A stretch of 64,000 nucleotides of DNA from Chryseobacterium sp. GVT01B (GCF_019970045.1 NZ_JAHXYI010000010.1:62001-126000), one strand, 5' to 3'; shown: positions 7,527 to 16,474, numbered from the stretch's first letter. The notes: generated by a model not told the origin, from the sequence alone. Numbers and translations are program-made.

Positions 7527-8102
7527 TTAATTAACAATCCGGCTTCTTATCCGGCTGAGTGACTGTTCTGTTACGCCCAAATAACTGGCAATATGTTTCT
7601 GAGCTATTTTCTGAAAGAGTGCGGGTTGTTTTTTGACAAGATTGAGATATCGGTTTTCGGGGGAATAGCACAGCAGGTCGTCAATCCTTTTTTTTGCATC
7701 CAGATAAATTTTTTCACTCATCACTCTCCCGAACTGCTGCCAGTAAGCCTCTTTTTTGTATAAAGCCCGCAAATGGTCTTTACTTAACAGTAAAATCTCA
7801 CAGTTTTCCAGGGCCTGGATATTCATATTGGAAACGGTATCACAAAGTATACTTTCGTAATCGGTAAAAAATTCATTTTCAAAGTAGAACCCAAAATTGA
7901 TTTCGCGACCTTGGTCATTGATATAAAAACATCTGATAGTCCCTTTTTTAATAAAGCCAAGATATTTGCATTTTTCTCCCTGCTTCAGAAAAAAATCAGA
8001 TTTTAAAAGTACCGTATCATTCAGAAGCGCATAAAATTCATCAAAGTGTTCTGCGTCTACCTGAAAAAGTTCTCCGTATTTTTTACAATTATTTGACATC
8101 AT
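7527..8102 (-). CDS. Crp/Fnr family transcriptional regulator
   Basis: A 191-residue regulator with an N-terminal cyclic-nucleotide-type barrel (LLKSDFFLKQGEKCKYLGFI) and the short C-terminal helix-turn-helix AQKHIASYLGVTEQSLSRIR. Two adjacent ATG codons (8102 and 8099) are possible starts. It stands between tpx and the hydrolase gene, which it likely controls. It is the second of three Crp/Fnr-type proteins in the window; no Fe-S cysteine pattern is seen. Confidence 0.85.
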   Translation of the reverse strand: MMSNNCKKYGELFQVDAEHFDEFYALLNDTVLLKSDFFLKQGEKCKYLGFIKKGTIRCFYINDQGREINFGFYFENEFFTDYESILCDTVSNMNIQALENCEILLLSKDHLRALYKKEAYWQQFGRVMSEKIYLDAKKRIDDLLCYSPENRYLNLVKKQPALFQKIAQKHIASYLGVTEQSLSRIRSRIVN

Positions 8103-8134
8103 TTGGTGTGATTTGATTAGATTTTATATTCAAA

Positions 8135-8169
8135 AAAAGCCTTGCAAAAATTACATTCACAAGGCTTTT
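8135..8169 (-). terminator. Rho-independent terminator after tpx
   Basis: Arms AAAAGCCTTG (8135-8144) and CAAGGCTTTT (8160-8169), flanked by A and T runs. It lies 18 bp beyond the tpx stop and also just upstream of the Crp/Fnr gene. Confidence 0.75.
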
Positions 8170-8187
8170 CTACAAAAATTATTTTTA

Positions 8188-8688
8188 TTATTTCAAGGCG
8201 GCAAGAGCGGCATCGTAATTAGGTTCGTTTGCTATTTCAGGAACCTGCTCAGTATAAATTACTTTGTTGTTTTCGTCTGTAACGATCACGGCACGGCTCA
8301 ATAAACCTTTTAAAGGTGAATCTGCGATTGTCACTTCGTAATCGTCTCCAAAGCTGCTTCTGAAATCTGAAAGTGTTTCCACATTATTCAACCCTTCAGC
8401 TGCACAGAATCTTCCCAGAGCAAACGGAAGGTCTTTTGAAACATTGATGATTACTGTATTGTCAAGTTTTGAAGCTTCTTCATTGAATTTTCTGGAAGAA
8501 GCAGCACAAGTTGGAGTATCAATACTTGGGAAAATATTGAATACTTTTTTCTTTCCGTCAAAAGTTTCAAGTGTTTTCACATTTAATCCTGAATCTACCA
8601 ATGCAAAATCTTTTACAGTAGTCCCTACAGATGGTAATGCTCCTATTGTGTGTACTTCGTTTCCTTTTAAAGTGATTGTCGTGGACAT
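8188..8688 (-). CDS. tpx: thiol peroxidase (atypical 2-Cys peroxiredoxin)
   Basis: A 166-residue Tpx, which reduces hydrogen peroxide and alkyl peroxides with thioredoxin as the electron donor. The peroxidatic C61 is in FPSIDTPTCAAS and the resolving C95 is in LPFALGRFCAAEG: the 34-residue spacing and the positions are those I recall for E. coli Tpx. I start it at ATG 8688 (MSTTITLKGNEVHT), because an 11-residue extension to 8721 is not part of the family. No signal peptide, so cytoplasmic. A second, exported paralogue is at 32101-32670. Followed by a terminator at 8135-8169. Confidence 0.95.
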   Translation of the reverse strand: MSTTITLKGNEVHTIGALPSVGTTVKDFALVDSGLNVKTLETFDGKKKVFNIFPSIDTPTCAASSRKFNEEASKLDNTVIINVSKDLPFALGRFCAAEGLNNVETLSDFRSSFGDDYEVTIADSPLKGLLSRAVIVTDENNKVIYTEQVPEIANEPNYDAALAALK

Positions 8689-9000
8689 AATTTTATTTTT
8701 TAGTTTTTCAAATTTAATCAAAAAAGAAAATTTTCCCGACTTATTATGGTTAAATTAATCTTAAAGTGAAAATAAAACGTTTTCACCTGCTCATCAGTTT
8801 TTCAAACAAAATTACCTGCATGCTCATGACTTTAAAAAAAACAAGCTTTAGACGGCAAAAGTTCAATATCTGAAATTATCCAATTATTTTTAGAATTAAT
8901 GACAGCATATCCGGAAGCAATACAATTACAACGATATAAAATTAAAGATACAAAAGCCACTTTTTTATGGAAATATCTCAAATAAAACAATGATATTTAC

Positions 9001-9008
9001 TAAATTTG
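9001..9008 (+). promoter_or_regulatory. -7 promoter element for icd
   Basis: TAAATTTG matches the Bacteroidetes TAnnTTTG element and lies 36 bp before the icd ATG. No clear TTG -33 box at the usual distance. The rest of 8689-9044 shows no other recognisable feature. Confidence 0.45.
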
Positions 9009-9044
9009 TGGGACTTAAAATTTCAAATAAAAAATAACAGTATA

Positions 9045-11264
9045 ATGTCAGAAAAATCAAAAATCTATTACACACTTACTGATGAAGCTCCAATGCTGGC
9101 TACTCACTCGTTTTTACCTATTGTAAAAGCTTTCACAAAATCAGCAAATATCGAAATCGCGGTTCCGGATATTTCTTTGTCAGGAAGAATTCTTGCAAAT
9201 TTTCCTGAGTTTTTAAAAGACGACCAGAAAATAAGCGATGCTTTATCAGAACTTGGCCAACTGGCTACTCAACCTGACGCTAATATCATTAAGTTACCTA
9301 ACATTTCTGCTTCTGTACCTCAATTGGACGCAGCAATCGCTGAATTACAAGGTAAAGGTTTCGCTGTTCCAAATTATCCTGCAGAGCCTAAAAATGATGA
9401 AGAAAAAGCAATCAAAGCTAAGTATGCCAAAGTATTAGGAAGTGCTGTAAACCCTGTATTAAGAGAAGGAAACTCTGACAGACGTGCTCCAAAAGCTGTT
9501 AAAAACTATGCAAAAGCAAACCCACACAGAATGGGTAACTGGGCTTCTGACAGCAAAACTGACGTAGCACACATGAACAATGGTGATTTCTACGGTACAG
9601 AAACTTCTACAACATTAGAAAATGCTACAAAATACAGAATCGTATTCAAAGGAAACGACGGTTCTGAATCTGTATTAAAAGACTTCGCAGGTCTTCAGGC
9701 TGGTGAAGTAATTGATTCTTCTGTAATGAACTTAAATGCATTGAAAGCATTTGTTCAGGAAGCAATTGAGGAAGCTAAGAACAGAAATGTACTTCTTTCT
9801 GCTCACCTTAAAGCTACGATGATGAAAATCTCTGACCCAATTATTTTCGGGGCTATCGTTGAGACTTTCTTCAAAGAAGTATTTACTAAATATGCTGAGA
9901 CTTTCAAATCTTTAGACATCAATCCAAATAACGGTCTTGCTGATCTTTTTGAAAAGATTAAAGGAAATGCTCAGGAAGCTGACATCAAAGCTGACATTGA
10001 AGCTGCTTTGGCAAACGGACCTAGAGTGGCAATGGTAAATTCTGACAAAGGAATTACTAACTTCCACGTACCTTCTGATATCATCGTTGATGCATCTATG
10101 GCTGCTCTTGTAAGAGGCGGAGGTAAAATGTGGAACAAAGACGGAAACGAAGAAGATACTGTTTGTATCATCCCGGACCGTTCTTACGCAGGTTTCTATC
10201 AGTCTGTAATTGACGATATGAAAGCGCACGGAAAATTAGACCCTACAACAATGGGATCTGTTCCAAACGTAGGTTTGATGGCTCAGAAAGCTGAAGAATA
10301 TGGTTCTCATGATAAAACTTTCCAATTAGCAGCTGACGGAACTGTAGAAGTTCAGGACGAGGCTGGAAATATCCTTCTTTCTCAGAAAGTAGAAAAAGAT
10401 GATATCTTCAGAATGTGTCAGACAAAAGATGCTCCTATTCAGGACTGGGTAAAATTAGCGGTAAACAGATCAAGATTATCTGATACTCCTGCCATCTTCT
10501 GGTTAGACAAAGGAAGAGCTCACGACAGAGAAATCATCAAAAAAGTAGAGAAATATCTTGCTGACCACGATACAACGGGTCTTGACATCAGAATCCTTGA
10601 TGTAAAAGATGCTATGACTGAAACTCTGAAAAGAGCTAGAGAAGGTAAAGACACGATCTCTGTTTCCGGAAACGTATTGAGAGATTATTTAACTGACCTT
10701 TTCCCAATCCTTGAGCTTGGTACTTCTGCAAAAATGCTTTCTATTGTTCCATTGATGAACGGTGGTGGTTTATTTGAAACAGGTGCCGGAGGTTCTGCTC
10801 CTAAACACGTTGAGCAGTTCTTAGAAGAAGGATATTTAAGATGGGATTCTCTAGGTGAATTCTTGGCACTTCAGGCTTCTTTAGAGCACTTGGCACAAAC
10901 TCAGGGGAATACAAAATCTCAGGTTTTAGCTGATGCATTGGATGAAGCTAATGCTAAATTCTTAGCTACAGATAAATCTCCTGCAAGAAAAGTAGGCCAG
11001 ATCGATAACAGAGGTTCTCACTTCTATTTAGCAATGTACTGGGCTGAAGCACTGGCTAACCAAACTGCTGATGCTGAGTTGGCTAAACAATTTGCGCCGA
11101 TTGCACAGGCAATGCAGGAAAATGAAGAAGTAATCAATGCAGAATTAATTGGTGCTCAGGGTAAACCTCAAAACATTGAAGGATACTACAAAACAGATAC
11201 ATATAAAACGTATGCAGCGATGAGACCTAGCACTGTTTTAAATGAAATCATTGACGGAATTTAA
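9045..11264 (+). CDS. icd: NADP-dependent isocitrate dehydrogenase, monomeric type
   Basis: A 739-residue enzyme of the monomeric IDH class (~740 residues), which oxidises isocitrate to 2-oxoglutarate in the TCA cycle with NADP. Family segments are present: ILANFPEFL early, HRMGNWASDSKTDVAHM near 165-185, the NSDKGITNFHVPSDI block, and GSHFYLAMYWAEAL near the end. I start it at ATG 9045 (MSEKSKIYYTLTDEAP), the family's usual N-terminus; the frame extends 13 codons upstream but that part contains the promoter. Single gene with its own -7 element and a terminator at 11286-11313. Its codon use (frequent GCT, GAC, AAC, strong rare-codon avoidance) suggests high expression. Confidence 0.95.
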   Translation: MSEKSKIYYTLTDEAPMLATHSFLPIVKAFTKSANIEIAVPDISLSGRILANFPEFLKDDQKISDALSELGQLATQPDANIIKLPNISASVPQLDAAIAELQGKGFAVPNYPAEPKNDEEKAIKAKYAKVLGSAVNPVLREGNSDRRAPKAVKNYAKANPHRMGNWASDSKTDVAHMNNGDFYGTETSTTLENATKYRIVFKGNDGSESVLKDFAGLQAGEVIDSSVMNLNALKAFVQEAIEEAKNRNVLLSAHLKATMMKISDPIIFGAIVETFFKEVFTKYAETFKSLDINPNNGLADLFEKIKGNAQEADIKADIEAALANGPRVAMVNSDKGITNFHVPSDIIVDASMAALVRGGGKMWNKDGNEEDTVCIIPDRSYAGFYQSVIDDMKAHGKLDPTTMGSVPNVGLMAQKAEEYGSHDKTFQLAADGTVEVQDEAGNILLSQKVEKDDIFRMCQTKDAPIQDWVKLAVNRSRLSDTPAIFWLDKGRAHDREIIKKVEKYLADHDTTGLDIRILDVKDAMTETLKRAREGKDTISVSGNVLRDYLTDLFPILELGTSAKMLSIVPLMNGGGLFETGAGGSAPKHVEQFLEEGYLRWDSLGEFLALQASLEHLAQTQGNTKSQVLADALDEANAKFLATDKSPARKVGQIDNRGSHFYLAMYWAEALANQTADAELAKQFAPIAQAMQENEEVINAELIGAQGKPQNIEGYYKTDTYKTYAAMRPSTVLNEIIDGI

Positions 11265-11285
11265 TTGTTCGTTTTGATATAAATG

Positions 11286-11313
11286 AAAGCTCCTTTTTTA
11301 AGGGGCTTTTTTT
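11286..11313 (+). terminator. Rho-independent terminator after icd
   Basis: Arms AAAGCTCC and GGGGCTTT (one G-U pair) with an 8-base loop, followed by a run of seven T. It lies 22 bp after the icd stop. Confidence 0.8.
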
Positions 11314-11344
11314 GTGGAACCACCTCGTTAAAATATAGCGATAA

Positions 11345-11399
11345 GACCACCCCGTCAAAAATTCAAAGAATTTTTGCCACCCCTCCAAAGGAGTGGAAT
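11345..11399 (+). repeat. two-hairpin 'ACCACCCCGTC' repeat, copy 2 (solitary)
   Basis: Same design as the copy at 2486-2540, but the loop of hairpin A is AAA instead of TTT. Hairpin B is CCCCTCC-AAA-GGAGTGG. It lies between the convergent icd and HxlR genes. About 70 bp beyond it (11400-11470, rich in CCTA/ACCTA units) also resembles sequence beyond the copy at 17861-17915, so the repeated block may be longer in these two. Confidence 0.8.
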
Positions 11400-11467
11400 A
11401 TTGAGGACATATTTACTCATCTAGGTCAGCATCTCCCTAATCCCTGCCACCTAACATCTACAACCTA

Positions 11468-11803
11468 TCACCTATTCTCCACAATTACTCTCCTATGCTC
11501 TCTCCCCCAGTTGATCATTTCTTGGATAATATTTCCAAAGGTGCGACAATATTCCGTGGGTTCATATTCTATTAAAACAGGAGTTTCCGGGTAAACGGTG
11601 CGTTTTAGCAGTTTATTAAGCTCCATATCTTTCAGTTCTTTTGAAAGCATTCTGGTGGTAATTCCGGGAATACTCCGTTCAATTTCCCTGAAACGTCTGT
11701 TCCCGTTACAAAGAGAATTGATCACAGGAATTCGCCATTTCCCTCCGACAAAGTAAAGGGTATCCTGTAAAGCTCTAAGTTCTTCTGTCTGATCTCTTTC
11801 CAT
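11468..11803 (-). CDS. HxlR family transcriptional regulator
   Basis: A 111-residue winged-helix HxlR/MarR-like repressor. The hallmark GGKWRIPVINSL is near residue 21, followed by the recognition segment RFREIERSIPGITTRMLSKEL. I start it at ATG 11803 (MERDQTEELRAL); a start at 11827 would place coding sequence in the operator region. Members such as YodB/HypR sense electrophiles through an N-terminal cysteine just before GGKW; none is visible there (only C32 and C86), so sensing may differ. Divergent from the SDR gene, with repeated operator-like sequences between them, which makes it the likely SDR regulator. Confidence 0.85.
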   Translation of the reverse strand: MERDQTEELRALQDTLYFVGGKWRIPVINSLCNGNRRFREIERSIPGITTRMLSKELKDMELNKLLKRTVYPETPVLIEYEPTEYCRTFGNIIQEMINWGREHRRVIVENR

Positions 11804-11817
11804 AGTTGCAAAGTTAA

Positions 11818-11872
11818 GTGATATCACGAATGATACTGGTATACTCTGTGATACTGGTTACAAAAGTATACC
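11818..11872 (+). promoter_or_regulatory. operator region between HxlR and SDR genes
   Basis: Three overlapping symmetries are visible: a perfect 10-bp palindrome GTGATATCAC (11818-11827), a direct repeat TGATACTGGT at 11831-11840 and 11849-11858 (18 bp apart), and an inverted repeat GGTATAC (11838-11844) / GTATACC (11866-11872). This is typical of a short divergent control region; assignment to the HxlR protein is an inference. Confidence 0.6.
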
Positions 11873-11903
11873 ATTTCGAAATAACTTTGTCAAAAATTTT
11901 ACA

Positions 11904-12650
11904 ATGAAAAAATTCAGTAACAAACTGGCTATCGTGACAGGAGGAAACAGCGGAATAGGATTCGCTGCAGCAAAAGAACTTATTTCAGAAGGCGCAACGG
12001 TTATCATCACCGGAAGACGAAAAGAAGCTGTAGAAAAAGCAGCTCAGGAGCTTGGAGCAATCCCGTTCACCGCAGACCAGGCAAACCTTAATGAGATTGA
12101 TCTTTTAAAAGAAGAAGTAGAGAAACAGTTTGGAAAAATAGATATCCTGTTTATCAATGCAGGAATTACAGGAACCCTGACCTCCATTGAGAATATGGAT
12201 GTAGAAAATTTTGACCAGATGATGAACATCAATTTCAGAGGTGCATATTTTACGTTAAGCAAATTAATTCCATTATTAAATGATGGTGCGTCTGTCATCT
12301 TTTTATCTTCTATTGTGGCTTCTACCTATAAACCAAACAGTTCTGCTTATCAGGCAAGCAAAGCTGCGTTGAACTCAATTGCAAAAACAGCGGCGGCAGA
12401 ATTAGCGCCAAGAAAAATCAGAGTGAATATGATCAGTCCCGGTCCGATAAAAACTGAGATTATGAATAAGGCCGGACTTGATGAAGAGACATTGAAAAAT
12501 ATACAAAATCATCTCGTAGATCAGATTCCATTGAAAAAAATGGGAACAGCTGAAGAAGTTGCCAAACTGGTTAGCTATTTGTCAGATGACCAGATTTCAA
12601 GCTATGTCACCGGAACCGAAATTATCATAGACGGCGGTATTACTTTATAA
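11904..12650 (+). CDS. SDR family NAD(P)-dependent oxidoreductase
   Basis: A 248-residue classical short-chain dehydrogenase. Cofactor motif TGGNSGIG at 12-19, NAG at 85-87, and the catalytic set S136, Y149 and K153 (SAYQASK). An R at 38-39 after the second strand (TGRRK) favours NADPH. The substrate is unknown; HxlR-controlled SDRs often handle quinones or carbonyl stress compounds, which would fit but is not shown. Monocistronic, ending in a strong terminator at 12668-12696. Confidence 0.9.
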   Translation: MKKFSNKLAIVTGGNSGIGFAAAKELISEGATVIITGRRKEAVEKAAQELGAIPFTADQANLNEIDLLKEEVEKQFGKIDILFINAGITGTLTSIENMDVENFDQMMNINFRGAYFTLSKLIPLLNDGASVIFLSSIVASTYKPNSSAYQASKAALNSIAKTAAAELAPRKIRVNMISPGPIKTEIMNKAGLDEETLKNIQNHLVDQIPLKKMGTAEEVAKLVSYLSDDQISSYVTGTEIIIDGGITL

Positions 12651-12667
12651 ACGTTAGATTTAATCAG

Positions 12668-12696
12668 ATCCCGGTAGTACAATTACCGGGATTTTT
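12668..12696 (+). terminator. Rho-independent terminator after SDR gene
   Basis: Perfect 9-bp arms ATCCCGGTA and TACCGGGAT, a 7-base loop and a T run. Confidence 0.85.
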
Positions 12697-12720
12697 CTTG
12701 TGTATTTTCGGGGCTCAAAA

Positions 12721-12795
12721 TTCCGGATTCACCTTTTGATTTGTCCGGTTAAGCTTGTTTTTCGTTTCACAACATAGACTATCCATCTACTTTTG
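12721..12795 (+). promoter_or_regulatory. shared 30-bp activator element plus -7 box (P460 operon)
   Basis: Positions 12721-12750 match 16384-16413 in 29 of 30 bases (the mismatch is at 12726). In both places a -7 element TACTTTTG follows after exactly 37 bp (here 12788-12795) and the ATG follows 26 bp (here) or 16 bp later. Inside the element TCCGG recurs with a 22-bp period (12722 and 12744), the two-turn direct-repeat geometry of LytTR sites. No conserved TTG -33 box is present, so activation is probably needed. Binding by the LytTR protein encoded at 15381-16145 is an inference. Confidence 0.65.
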
Positions 12796-12821
12796 ATCCA
12801 GAAATAAAAACAATACTCATT

Positions 12822-13802
12822 ATGGATACCGTAAAGAAAAAAAGAAACTTCGTTGCCATAGCATTTCTGGTGATATCAGGAACCTTCGGAGGGTTGCAGC
12901 TATTCAGCAAACCATTGGAAGGAAAACCGGTTACAGGAAAGATTGAAGCGCCAAGGGAAGTGATCAGTATTCTTGAAAACTCATGTTTCAATTGCCATTC
13001 CAACCAGCAAAACTTAAGTTGGTATGATAAAATCGCTCCTGTTTCGTGGGCCGTAAATAAAGACATCAAAAGAGCCAGAGAAGTTCTGAATTTCTCAGAA
13101 TGGGAAAAACTCTCCCCGGCTGAACATCAGGGGAAAATGTATGCTATCCTCAATATGATGCAGAGCGGGAAAATGCCTCTTCATGAATACACTTTTCTGC
13201 ATCCTTCAGCTAAGATTACAGAAAAAGATATTGAAATCATCAAAAAATACACTCTTTCATTATCTTCAGTAAATCCGGCAGCACAACATAAAAATGAACC
13301 TCATCCGGCTTCCAGTACACCTGCTGCAACTCCAGCAAAGTTTCCGGTTTCTCCCAATGGCGTTCAGTATACGCCTGATTTTAAAAACTGGAAAGTGATC
13401 AGTATGAGTACTCTTTTCGACAACTCTATCCGTGTCATCTATGGAAATGATATTGCAGTAAAAGCTGTGGAAACAGAAAACTTTCATCCATGGCCAGACG
13501 GAAGTATTGTCGTAAAATCTGTATGGAAACAGGAAGAACTTCCCAGCGGAGAAATCAGACCAGGAAAATTCATCAATGCACAGTTTATGATAAAAGATTC
13601 CAAACAGTATAAAGATACTGAAGGCTGGGGATTTGCAAAATTCTCAGAAGATGACCTTCATCCTACAGGAAAAAACACATCTTTTGCCAAAGAATCATGC
13701 ATCGCCTGCCATAGACAGCTCGCAGAAAAAACAGGATATCTTTTTGATGTTCCAATGAAAGTAAATACTCAAAGATTAATCCAAAATTTACAGAAAAAAT
13801 GA
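12822..13802 (+). CDS. haem-binding domain / cytochrome P460 domain protein
   Basis: A 326-residue exported protein. An N-terminal hydrophobic segment at 9-26 acts as a signal or anchor. Residues ~40-145 form a small haem-binding domain with C55-x-x-C58-H59 (CFNCHS) and the segment WAVNKDIKRAREVLNFSEW. After a Pro/Ala/Thr-rich linker (~150-175), residues ~180-315 resemble cytochrome P460, with a second haem motif C293-x-x-C296-H297. P460 cytochromes oxidise hydroxylamine or handle NO in other bacteria; the substrate here is unknown. It overlaps the next gene by 4 bp (ATGA). Controlled by the shared element at 12721-12795. Confidence 0.8.
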   Translation: MDTVKKKRNFVAIAFLVISGTFGGLQLFSKPLEGKPVTGKIEAPREVISILENSCFNCHSNQQNLSWYDKIAPVSWAVNKDIKRAREVLNFSEWEKLSPAEHQGKMYAILNMMQSGKMPLHEYTFLHPSAKITEKDIEIIKKYTLSLSSVNPAAQHKNEPHPASSTPAATPAKFPVSPNGVQYTPDFKNWKVISMSTLFDNSIRVIYGNDIAVKAVETENFHPWPDGSIVVKSVWKQEELPSGEIRPGKFINAQFMIKDSKQYKDTEGWGFAKFSEDDLHPTGKNTSFAKESCIACHRQLAEKTGYLFDVPMKVNTQRLIQNLQKK

Positions 13803-14242
13803 AAAATACAATCCTGATTTTACTGGTAAGCCTTATTGCTCTTACCGCTTGCAGCAAAGAAAATAACGATACAGATAATGGACTTAAGAGAGTTGTTTTT
13901 GATCCTGGCCAGCTTAAATTCATTTCCAATTCTTTAAATCCCAAGAAAGGAACAATGTCCGCTTTATATGGAAACGAAAAAGCGCTGGAATCTTTATCAA
14001 AGGAAAATCAGACACCGGAAACAGGTACTGTTATGAAACTGGTTACCTGGAAATATCATGAGAACCCTCAATATATTGGCGGAACTATTACCGGAGAATT
14101 GCTAAGTATCGAAACGGTACACTCTGATAACGCTGGAAATATTTCTTATGATGTTAAAAGTGATCTTGCAAAAACCACTTCTCCCAACAAAGATGAAAGA
14201 ATCCAATATTTCATGAGTTACCGCCCTGTCAGCAGACCTTAA
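13799..14242 (+). CDS. putative lipoprotein of unknown function
   Basis: A 147-residue protein with a lipoprotein signal peptide (MKNTILILLVSLIALTACSK; lipobox LTAC, lipidated C18). The mature part (GTVMKLVTWKYHENPQY, GGTITGELLSIETVHSDN) matches no family I recognise. Its ATG overlaps the stop of the cytochrome P460 gene, so translation is coupled and the two products probably work together at the cell envelope. Confidence 0.75.
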   Translation: MKNTILILLVSLIALTACSKENNDTDNGLKRVVFDPGQLKFISNSLNPKKGTMSALYGNEKALESLSKENQTPETGTVMKLVTWKYHENPQYIGGTITGELLSIETVHSDNAGNISYDVKSDLAKTTSPNKDERIQYFMSYRPVSRP

Positions 14243-14386
14243 AAGCAAACTCAGGATTACTTTTTATAAATATTTAATCTGATAAATCCAATGAATGGGG
14301 AATGAAAATAAAACTCCTCTTTCACTATTTATCATAATATTTTCAATAAAAAGCATTAATTTAACCTTTTCAAATCAGCATATTTC

Positions 14387-15400
14387 ATGCAACAGCAAAA
14401 AATAAAAATTTCACAAGCCATTATCTGGATAAGCTCCATTTTTCTGGGTATTTTATCTTCTGTTCCTCAACTTGCTTCTCATGAATTCAACTGGAAAGAA
14501 GCGATAGTCAACTCAGCCATTACAGCAGCATTTTCCATCATCATGTGGTATGTCAATATTTATATGTTAAATCGTACCGCAAAACGAAGACAGCATATCT
14601 CCTACTCAAGATTGATGTTAGTACTGGCTTTCGGAATGGTAATTATGTTTGGACTTGCCTGGATTCAGCAGCTTATTTTATCTCATATCAATTTTGGTCC
14701 GGTAATGCTGATGGTTGAAGTAAGAGGAATTTTAATCAATCTGGTTTGTTATATGTTTTTGACACTTCTTCAGAATAATTATACGGGCCAACAGATACAG
14801 CTTGAACTGGAGAAGGTAAAAAGTGATAATTTAGGGGCTCAGTACGAATTACTGAAGCAACAGATCAACCCGCATTTTCTCTTTAACAGTTTGAATACAT
14901 TGAAATTAATGGCAGAAACGCATGACGAAGAAACGGTTGATTTCATTGTAAAACTCTCAGATTTCTACCGGTTTACACTTGAAAGCCGAAAACTCGACCT
15001 GATCAGTGTTCAGGAAGAAATGAAGATAGTAGATGCTTATCTTTTTCTTCAGAAGGCACGTTTTGGTGAAGGGATTAAGTTTACCAACGATCTCGGAAAA
15101 GAAACGGATCAAACGCTTATTCCTCCTTTTACGCTTCAACTTTTGGTGGAAAACTGTATCAAGCACAATATTGTTTCACAAAGTAAGCCTCTGCACATTA
15201 AAATATATACCGCTGATGGCCAAATTGTGATTGAAAATCCTATACAGCGAAAGATGAATACCGAAGACTCTCTGGGAGTAGGACTTGACAATATTAAAAT
15301 GCGTTACAAACACTTGCTGGAAAAGGAAATTACTATTAACTCAGACGAAAACAATTTTCAGATAAAACTACCATTAATTCATGAATATCATCATTATTGA
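14387..15400 (+). CDS. LytS-type sensor histidine kinase
   Basis: A 337-residue membrane kinase. Four hydrophobic segments are visible at about 11-28, 40-60, 75-97 and 105-127, with no large outer domain, suggesting intramembrane sensing. A short coiled coil leads to the His_kinase domain: phospho-acceptor H163 in QQINPHFLFNSLNTLK, then the N-box LLVENCIKHNI and the glycine box GVGLDNIKMRY of the ATP-binding domain. The stop overlaps the response regulator start by 20 bp, so the two form one translational unit. It sits between the two operons that share the 30-bp element. Confidence 0.9.
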   Translation: MQQQKIKISQAIIWISSIFLGILSSVPQLASHEFNWKEAIVNSAITAAFSIIMWYVNIYMLNRTAKRRQHISYSRLMLVLAFGMVIMFGLAWIQQLILSHINFGPVMLMVEVRGILINLVCYMFLTLLQNNYTGQQIQLELEKVKSDNLGAQYELLKQQINPHFLFNSLNTLKLMAETHDEETVDFIVKLSDFYRFTLESRKLDLISVQEEMKIVDAYLFLQKARFGEGIKFTNDLGKETDQTLIPPFTLQLLVENCIKHNIVSQSKPLHIKIYTADGQIVIENPIQRKMNTEDSLGVGLDNIKMRYKHLLEKEITINSDENNFQIKLPLIHEYHHY

Positions 15401-16145
15401 AGACGAATTCAGGGCTGCAAAATCCCTTCAGAATTTAATTTCAGATTTAAAACCTGATTCTAAGATACTGGGTGTTTACGACAGTGTCGAAACAAGTATT
15501 GAAGGCTTGAAAGACGTGAAACCCGATCTCATTTTTATGGACATCCAGCTTTCGGACGGACTTTCATTCGAGATTTTCAAATCGGTGGACATTACATGCC
15601 CGGTGGTTTTCTGTACGGCATTTGATCAGTATATGCTGGATGCTTTTAAGAGCAAGGGCGTTGATTATGTTTTAAAACCATTTTCCAAAGAAGATATTGC
15701 TGAAGCTTTGAGAAAGGTTGACGAACTGAAAAAATTCTTTCAGAAGAATGACCTTCCTGACCTGGAATTGTTGATCCAAAAAATTAACCAGCCTGTTTCT
15801 ACCGGTAAGAGTAATTTTCTGGTTTTTAAAAATCAAAAATACACTACAATTCCTACGGAAGACATTGCCTATTTTTATATCCATAATGAAATGACTCATC
15901 TGGTAACATTCGGTAAAGAGCAGTTTTCCCTTAGCCAGCCTTTGGGGCAAGTCGCGGAACAGGTCTCTGATAAACAATTCTTCAGGGTTAACAGGCAATA
16001 TCTCGTGAATTTCAAAGCGATTAAGGAAATGGAACATTATTTTCAGCGTAAAATATTGGTAAAACTCACTGTTGAAACTCCCGAAAAACTTCTTATTAAT
16101 AAAGAGAAAACTCATAGCTTTTTTACCTGGCTGGAAGACAGATAA
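15381..16145 (+). CDS. LytTR family response regulator
   Basis: A 254-residue regulator. Receiver domain at 1-120 with acidic pocket E7/D8, phospho-acceptor D54 (LIFMDIQLSDG) and K99 (VDYVLKP). The C-terminal LytTR DNA-binding domain spans ~145-254 (FFRVNRQYLVNFKAIKEM). LytTR proteins bind direct repeats spaced about two helical turns; the 30-bp elements at 12721-12750 and 16384-16413 on both sides of this operon have such spacing. Terminator at 16209-16240. Confidence 0.9.
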   Translation: MNIIIIEDEFRAAKSLQNLISDLKPDSKILGVYDSVETSIEGLKDVKPDLIFMDIQLSDGLSFEIFKSVDITCPVVFCTAFDQYMLDAFKSKGVDYVLKPFSKEDIAEALRKVDELKKFFQKNDLPDLELLIQKINQPVSTGKSNFLVFKNQKYTTIPTEDIAYFYIHNEMTHLVTFGKEQFSLSQPLGQVAEQVSDKQFFRVNRQYLVNFKAIKEMEHYFQRKILVKLTVETPEKLLINKEKTHSFFTWLEDR

Positions 16146-16208
16146 AGAGTAAGGAAGCTGGAAGTACTTGAAGTCATTCTAATATTCAGAACTTTTTAAA
16201 TAAATTAT

Positions 16209-16240
16209 AACCCTGATTGATATGATCAGGGTTTTCTTTT
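16209..16240 (+). terminator. Rho-independent terminator after the LytTR gene
   Basis: Perfect 9-bp arms AACCCTGAT and ATCAGGGTT around a 7-base loop, then a T-rich tract. Sequence 16241-16383 after it shows only short CTTCCAGC-type repeats near 16330-16360. Confidence 0.85.
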
Positions 16241-16383
16241 TTATTCCTTATTTGATTGTATCAATTTCTTAAGCTTCTTCCTGCTTATATCTAAAAAAAT
16301 AAAACGCTATTCCTTTTCACACTCCAAAAACTTCCAGCCTCCCACTTCCAGCTTCCAGCCTTAAAATCCTTCCCCTTCGCAAT

Positions 16384-16458
16384 TTCCGTATTCACCTTTT
16401 GATTTGTCCGGTTGAACCATTTTTGTATTCTTCCGCCTTTCCGTAGTATCTACTTTTG
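16384..16458 (+). promoter_or_regulatory. shared 30-bp activator element plus -7 box (DUF1223 operon)
   Basis: The second copy of the element described at 12721-12795: 16384-16413 is identical in 29 of 30 bases, and TACTTTTG at 16451-16458 follows after the same 37-bp interval. The sequences between element and -7 box differ, so the conservation is confined to functional parts and is not a simple recent duplication of a whole region. Confidence 0.65.
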
Positions 16459-16474
16459 AATCAAATTAAAAGAC

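Noticed and set aside
11283..11594. Plus-strand open frame of 103 codons after icd
   Set aside because: It begins inside the icd terminator, runs through a dispersed repeat and is antisense to the HxlR gene.
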